This document shows positions 39,466 to 40,606 of a stretch of DNA of 40,606 bases, piece after piece (position 1 is the stretch's first letter; each line of letters begins with the position of its first letter). The DNA is taken from positions 1 to 40,606 of the forward strand of contig JANOSH010000033.1 in NCBI GenBank assembly GCA_031415695.1, read 5' to 3'. The stretch comes from JANOSH01 sp031415695. GTDB taxonomy: Bacteria; Actinomycetota; Acidimicrobiia; Acidimicrobiales; Ilumatobacteraceae. A program made the translations under genes and the position numbers. The notes below the pieces were generated by a model. That model was not told the DNA's origin, did not search any database, and saw nothing but the letters and a program-made list of their open reading frames with translations.

Positions 39466-40606
39466 ATGGGACACACATTGGCGACAGTGCGAGGACGAAG
39501 GCGTGAGGCCAGGCTATTGCTCAGTGCGTTGGCCCTGGTTGCAGCCGGATCGGCCGGCATGGCGACGCTTCCCGCTAGCGCAGTTGGCGCCGGATTGGTT
39601 TTACCGATCGACGAACCGATGACCGGGTCGACGTTGTCGAACGGATCATGGTTGCTGCAGGGAACAGCTCAGCTTACGAATGTTCCCGTGGGCGACGGTT
39701 GGATGGAACTTACGCCGACAACCGGTGGCCTTGGCTCTGTCGTCCTCAACGAAGCGTTTCCCACCTCGAGTGGCGTTGTGGTCGAATTCGACTACTCGGT
39801 CACGCAGGGGAACACCGGTCAAATTGCTGACGGCTTTTCGTTCTACCTGCTCGACGGCGCCACTGTGAACCCGACGTTAGGGACTGGCGGCGGTGGCCTG
39901 GGCTATCGGGGCCTTGCGGGTTCGCCGGGTGTATCGAATGGTTACGTTGGGATCGGGTTCGACGAATGGGGCAACTACACCGGCCAACGAGGTATTGGCA
40001 TCCGCGGTTCAGGCAATGGCGAAACCGGGTATGCGGTCGTAGCGTCGAAGTCTGAAGATGACCTCGGCTTCACGATTGCTCACGGCCCAGAAGATACCCG
40101 CCGAGCCCGTATTCGCGTGCTCAACGGTGTCATGACCGTGATGGTGAAAGTGAATGGCGTGTGGAAGGCGTCGTTTCGAAACATCGATCTGGCGTCGCTT
40201 CCGGGCCAGGTGGCTATGCCTGCCAGCTTCAAAATGGGCTTTTCGGCCTCGACCGGTACTTACGTTGCTCGACACCAGATTCGTAACGTTCGCATCGCTC
40301 CCGCTGGGCTCGTGCCTGACCCTTACGCCATCAAGCATCTCGAACTCGATAGCAATCCCAGCGATATGCAGTACCCGGTCGAACTGGTAACCCAAGCTCG
40401 CTACGAGAACAGCAGTGGAACCGTTACCGATGCGTTCGTCAAACAGCCTGTGCTCGGAAACCTCGAGAGCGTCAACGCGGCCTGGACCTGTGTGGCGTCG
40501 GCTCCGGGTCTATGCCCAACAGCGGGGACTGGCGACACGACCGGTATTGGTCTGTCGGCCGGCTCAGGGTCGGTGACCGTGTCGCGCTGGCTTGTCAGCG
40601 ATAGCA
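39466..40606 (+). CDS. Secreted L-type-lectin-like surface protein, 3' end outside the window
   Basis: The frame is open from ATG 39466 (CGGGAG nine bases upstream; ATG 39439 is an alternative) to the window edge, 380 codons. Signal peptide RRREARLLLSALALVAAG ends near PASAVGAG. Residues about 25-260 look like a legume/L-type lectin sandwich: VVVEFDYSV, DGFSFYLLDG, GGGGLGYRG, NGYVGIGFDEWGNY, then RARIRVLNG and FKMGFSASTGTYVARHQI. After it begins a DUF11-like repeat (AAWTCVASAPGLCP ... GSVTVSRWLV). Likely a carbohydrate-binding adhesin or multi-repeat surface protein; the anchor, if any, is beyond the edge. Confidence 0.75.
   Translation, partial: MGHTLATVRGRRREARLLLSALALVAAGSAGMATLPASAVGAGLVLPIDEPMTGSTLSNGSWLLQGTAQLTNVPVGDGWMELTPTTGGLGSVVLNEAFPTSSGVVVEFDYSVTQGNTGQIADGFSFYLLDGATVNPTLGTGGGGLGYRGLAGSPGVSNGYVGIGFDEWGNYTGQRGIGIRGSGNGETGYAVVASKSEDDLGFTIAHGPEDTRRARIRVLNGVMTVMVKVNGVWKASFRNIDLASLPGQVAMPASFKMGFSASTGTYVARHQIRNVRIAPAGLVPDPYAIKHLELDSNPSDMQYPVELVTQARYENSSGTVTDAFVKQPVLGNLESVNAAWTCVASAPGLCPTAGTGDTTGIGLSAGSGSVTVSRWLVSDS

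Overview
The window is high-GC bacterial DNA. Gene content and order point to a deep-branching actinobacterium, probably the Acidimicrobiia (Ilumatobacter/Microthrix-like); this is inferred, not proven. The signs are a recA-miaB-miaA-dapF-hflX block, lexA divergent from a LysM gene with actinobacterial-type GAAC-N4-GTTC SOS boxes, nrdR next to a class II (B12-dependent) ribonucleotide reductase, LPXTG-anchored surface proteins, 'PARLxDTR' repeats, and RND pumps without an outer-membrane partner.

Left edge (1-2170): a lipoprotein gene on the minus strand that reads only if one frameshift is allowed, then the two-gene 'mobile mystery' cassette (XRE regulator plus Fic protein) behind a perfect 20-bp palindrome. 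The cassette lies next to tRNA-Lys(CTT) and tRNA-His(GTG), both on the minus strand. Housekeeping block (2330-12110): a GSAM-like class III aminotransferase, a DUF983 membrane protein, SOS-controlled recA, a VOC protein, miaB, miaA, dapF, hflX, a DapC-like aminotransferase and a membrane protein, all on the plus strand and mostly overlapping or tightly spaced.

SOS and dNTP region (12111-17823): lexA and a small membrane LysM protein (probable SOS division inhibitor, DivS/ChiZ/YneA type) diverge from a 140-bp region holding four LexA-box matches. nrdR follows, then a convergent RibD-like reductase, then nrdJ. The nrdJ leader holds a good promoter, two operator-like palindromes, an unreported 37-codon ORF in the nrdJ frame, and two mutually exclusive hairpins. 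A GC-rich stem-loop ends this block.

Surface region (17997-31504): two paralogous LPXTG proteins, thymidine kinase, a 2813-residue secreted protein (three PARLxDTR repeats, an unassigned region, about 17 putative-Ig repeats, an RCC1-like C-terminus), and a 905-residue LPATG protein. Within the Ig array a four-domain block has been duplicated as a unit.

Right part (31493-40606): a minus-strand operon of RND pump, miniature adaptor lipoprotein, and second RND pump. The promoter-proximal pump carries Gln in place of one of the paired proton-relay acids. Divergent from it are a Tat/lipoprotein polysaccharide deacetylase and a secreted lectin-like protein that runs off the right edge.

The most interesting candidates are the asymmetric RND pair with its mini-adaptor, the nrdJ leader, the four-box lexA/LysM control region, and the surface-protein cluster.
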